From Pedobacter yulinensis (GTDB taxonomy: Bacteria > Bacteroidota > Bacteroidia > Sphingobacteriales > Sphingobacteriaceae), in assembly GCF_003029735.1 (NCBI RefSeq), contig NZ_KZ686270.1:372001-436000 (forward strand): a stretch of DNA of 64,000 nt, in the 5' to 3' direction. A program made the position numbers and the translations under genes. Below the pieces are notes generated by a model. It did not search any database. It was not told where the DNA came from and saw only the letters and a list, made by a program, of their open reading frames with translations. This document shows, in pieces, positions 63,301 through 64,000 of the stretch. Each line of letters starts with the position of its first letter. Position 1 is the stretch's first letter.

Positions 63301-63368
63301 GCATACAACGGAGAACTGAACACAAGAAGTGAACATAACCCCGAAATCTTAAGTAAATTTACTTTCAT
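60363..63368 (-). CDS. SusC/RagA family TonB-linked outer-membrane transporter (pair 2)
   Basis: The 1001-residue protein has a signal peptide, a CarboxypepD_reg domain (about 45-125, VTGTVTDEADAPLPGVSIRN), a plug with DEVVVVGYGT and SAAAIYGTRANAGVILITTK, and a barrel ending FLFGVNFGF. It is clearly paralogous to the SusC at 52793-55891 along its whole length (e.g. GKVAGLQLTRTSGTNPNSG) but lacks that protein's Pro/Ala-rich linker. Two palindrome copies lie in its upstream region. Confidence 0.94.
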   Translation of the reverse strand: MKVNLLKISGLCSLLVFSSPLYADASGATWGHWLTWKPSGIQVQKVVTGTVTDEADAPLPGVSIRNTVTGKTTVTDANGKYRIEAGNDDTLVFTYIGYTTISEKPGGRSVISFGMQPSSDNKLDEVVVVGYGTQNIKEVTSAITKIDTSQFRQSGARSAMDLLIGKVAGLQLTRTSGTNPNSGVAIQLRGVTSVSVASSPLIVIDGIPGGNLDLLQQDDIESFSVLKDGSAAAIYGTRANAGVILITTKKGKAGPSRFDYNAYVRHEVLNERPDFMNAAEFREKIASKQYSAMDYGGDFDYFYDLINKNNISNNHNFAVSGGGANSNYRVSLNYRDLQGFAKQNDRREYSARLSLTQKGFQDRVTAQFNVATNYNNPNLIAGGGWETVLVKNPTESYYKPDGSFAFTRNITNEIARLEQEKYLRSQQTSSVDGKIDVDIISGLRASVFGAVQRDSYVNNIYRMRGSQNSIENGESPGGGYAEKGSVLNQNFSVEPTLDYNKSFGQHKIQALAGYSYRYEVGENFGAWNRGYLNDVFEENNLGSVPIKLNTIGISSGKSDNTLIAFLSRVHYGFADKYFVQATFRREGSSKFGANNRWANFVSFSGAWNITEENFMKNVQWVNNLKLRGGYGETGNSGFANTASMVTLGGGGVYRFPGDEYQQTYGPSRNPNPNLRWEKKQETNIGIDFAVLKNRLSGSIELYNRVTKDLLDTYTSPQPPFIQSSIYTNVGTISAKGIELTLNYQVVNTSKFRYSIDFIGSTTDNRLDAYSNDEYKRDMKTFGGIGGFGALGDAIRTYEGGKLGEFWGKRFAGFTPDGKWTFFNKDGNVVSNAQINTSVFRDQTDLAVIGNAIPKYYLSLTNNFTYANFDLRVFLRSKLDYDILNTLALSYGNKNGTQGNLLRTAFTKYNEIKDTYMYSDYYIESGSFVKLDEVTLGYTFKIPNKTIRNLRVYATGSNLATFTKYTGNDPDTVQDTGLGPGIDSRSPYPWTRQFLFGVNFGF

Positions 63369-63520
63369 CTAGATATTATTTTGGTTTTAATTGGCAACTT
63401 AGTCGTTTTATGAAATCGGATGGCTGGAACAATAGGAGATAGATTAGTGATAACAACAAGTATCACGTGCGCGGCTCAAGCGGGGGTGTCATGGTCTGAA
63501 TGTTTGGTCTTAATATCTCG

Positions 63521-63569
63521 TTAAAACGATTTATTAAACGATTTTAGGAAAAATCCGCGAAACAAGCAA
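63521..63569 (-). promoter_or_regulatory. Upstream region of susC pair 2: two tandem palindromes and a candidate promoter
   Basis: TTAAAACGATTTA (63521-63533) and TTAAACGATTTTA (63534-63546) lie side by side, with CG centres 12 bp apart. On the minus strand TTG (63569-63567), a 20-bp spacer and TAAAATCG (63546-63539, 6 of 8) form a possible promoter that the second palindrome overlaps. A partial third copy (AACGATTTTG) is at 63591-63600. Confidence 0.45.
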
Positions 63570-63629
63570 AAAATGACCTGTTTATATTGCAACGATTTTG
63601 TTACATTACAATAAATGCAGGCCGCAGGG

Positions 63630-64000
63630 TTATTTAGCCGCAGCAGTGGCTATGATGCCTGCTGCCGCCCGGCCTGAAGCACCAGGGAGCCCCAGCTTTT
63701 CGGCCAGTTCCTCATAACCAGTTAGTTGGTCGTTCCGCCCGGCTCCAGCCATTAGGGCGCGAAGCTCGGTTTCAATATGTGTCGGATTGCAGTCTTCCTG
63801 AATCAGCTCAGGAACGATCTTCCGGTCGGCGATGAGATTGACCAGGGAGATGAAACGTATTTTAACCAGCAAACGCGCAATGGCAACTGAAATAGCCGAA
63901 CCTTTATAAACCACAACCTGGGGAACCTTAAAAATAGCCGTTTCGAGCGTCGCCGTGCCAGAGGCGACGACAGCTGCATGGGCCACAGCAAGCAGGTTGT
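63630..64000 (-). CDS. lpxB: Lipid-A-disaccharide synthase, C-terminal part (runs off window)
   Basis: The visible 123 codons read NLLAVAHAAVVASGTATLET and onward, matching the UDP-binding C-terminal half of LpxB (ASGTATLE...PQVVVYK, then LVNLIADRKIVPELIQED). LpxB is a GT19 enzyme joining UDP-2,3-diacylglucosamine and lipid X at the inner membrane. The N-terminal two thirds lie beyond the window. The frame continues unbroken to the edge. It ends 261 bp before susC pair 2. Confidence 0.9.
   Translation of the reverse strand, partial: NLLAVAHAAVVASGTATLETAIFKVPQVVVYKGSAISVAIARLLVKIRFISLVNLIADRKIVPELIQEDCNPTHIETELRALMAGAGRNDQLTGYEELAEKLGLPGASGRAAAGIIATAAAK

Noticed and set aside
44261..63368. 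Search for an in-locus regulator (HTCS, ECF sigma/anti-sigma, LacI)
   Set aside because: All sizable frames in this span are accounted for by GH, BSP and SusCD genes; no regulator gene is present.

Overview
The window looks like chromosomal DNA of a Bacteroidota bacterium, most likely Sphingobacteriaceae (Pedobacter/Mucilaginibacter-like). The family assignment is inference. It rests on two SusC/SusD pairs, many short lipoproteins ending their signal in Cys-Lys-Lys, promoters of the Bacteroidota type (TTG, about 20 bp, TAnnTTTG) and a purH-mreBCD-mrdA-rodA order. I see no insertion sequence, prophage, integrase or CRISPR array.

Region 1 (1-11.4 kb) is mostly envelope genes. It holds the start of a ComEA-like DNA-binding protein, a fused two-domain acyltransferase resembling OlsF (aminolipid synthesis), a secreted transglutaminase-like protein, and a small lipoprotein overlapping a metzincin-like secreted protein whose catalytic Glu is Ala. 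Next come a TonB-dependent receptor and a beta-helix-type lipoprotein preceded by a phased 11-bp repeat array resembling PHO boxes, then an Mpo1/DUF962 membrane protein.

Region 2 (11.4-29.4 kb) is housekeeping: rny, zapA, a small coiled-coil protein, pheT, an exo/endonuclease-phosphatase family protein, radC, rpsT, purN, purH, the rod-shape operon mreB-mreC-mreD-mrdA-rodA, a disordered-linker protein and tdk.

Region 3 (29.4-38.3 kb) contains a LytS-type sensor kinase divergent from a run of five exported proteins (hydrolase-like lipoprotein, two unknown lipoproteins, a beta-propeller lipoprotein, a beta-barrel with a Lys/Ala-rich linker). The run ends in the LytTR response regulator that is the likely partner of the kinase. 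An acidic disordered protein, a D-2-hydroxyacid dehydrogenase and a single-domain response regulator follow.

Region 4 (38.4-44.2 kb) carries DUF983, two divergent AraC regulators, a PEP mutase/isocitrate lyase-family gene behind a perfect 33-bp dyad, tRNA-Ala(GGC), a LysR regulator divergent from an exported EthD-like protein, and a gene remnant.

Region 5 (44.2-63.4 kb) is an alpha-mannan/high-mannose glycan utilisation locus, all on the minus strand: susC-susD, a GH92, a second susC-susD, then a four-gene operon GH125-GH92-BSP metallopeptidase-GH92. Surface SusCD pairs would bind and import mannosides, and the periplasmic or surface GH92 and GH125 enzymes would trim alpha-mannose. The embedded BSP-family HExxH protein suggests that protein and glycan of mannosylated glycoproteins are attacked together. 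A short palindromic element around AAACGWTTT sits at the promoters of all four transcription units and could make them one regulon. The window ends inside lpxB.
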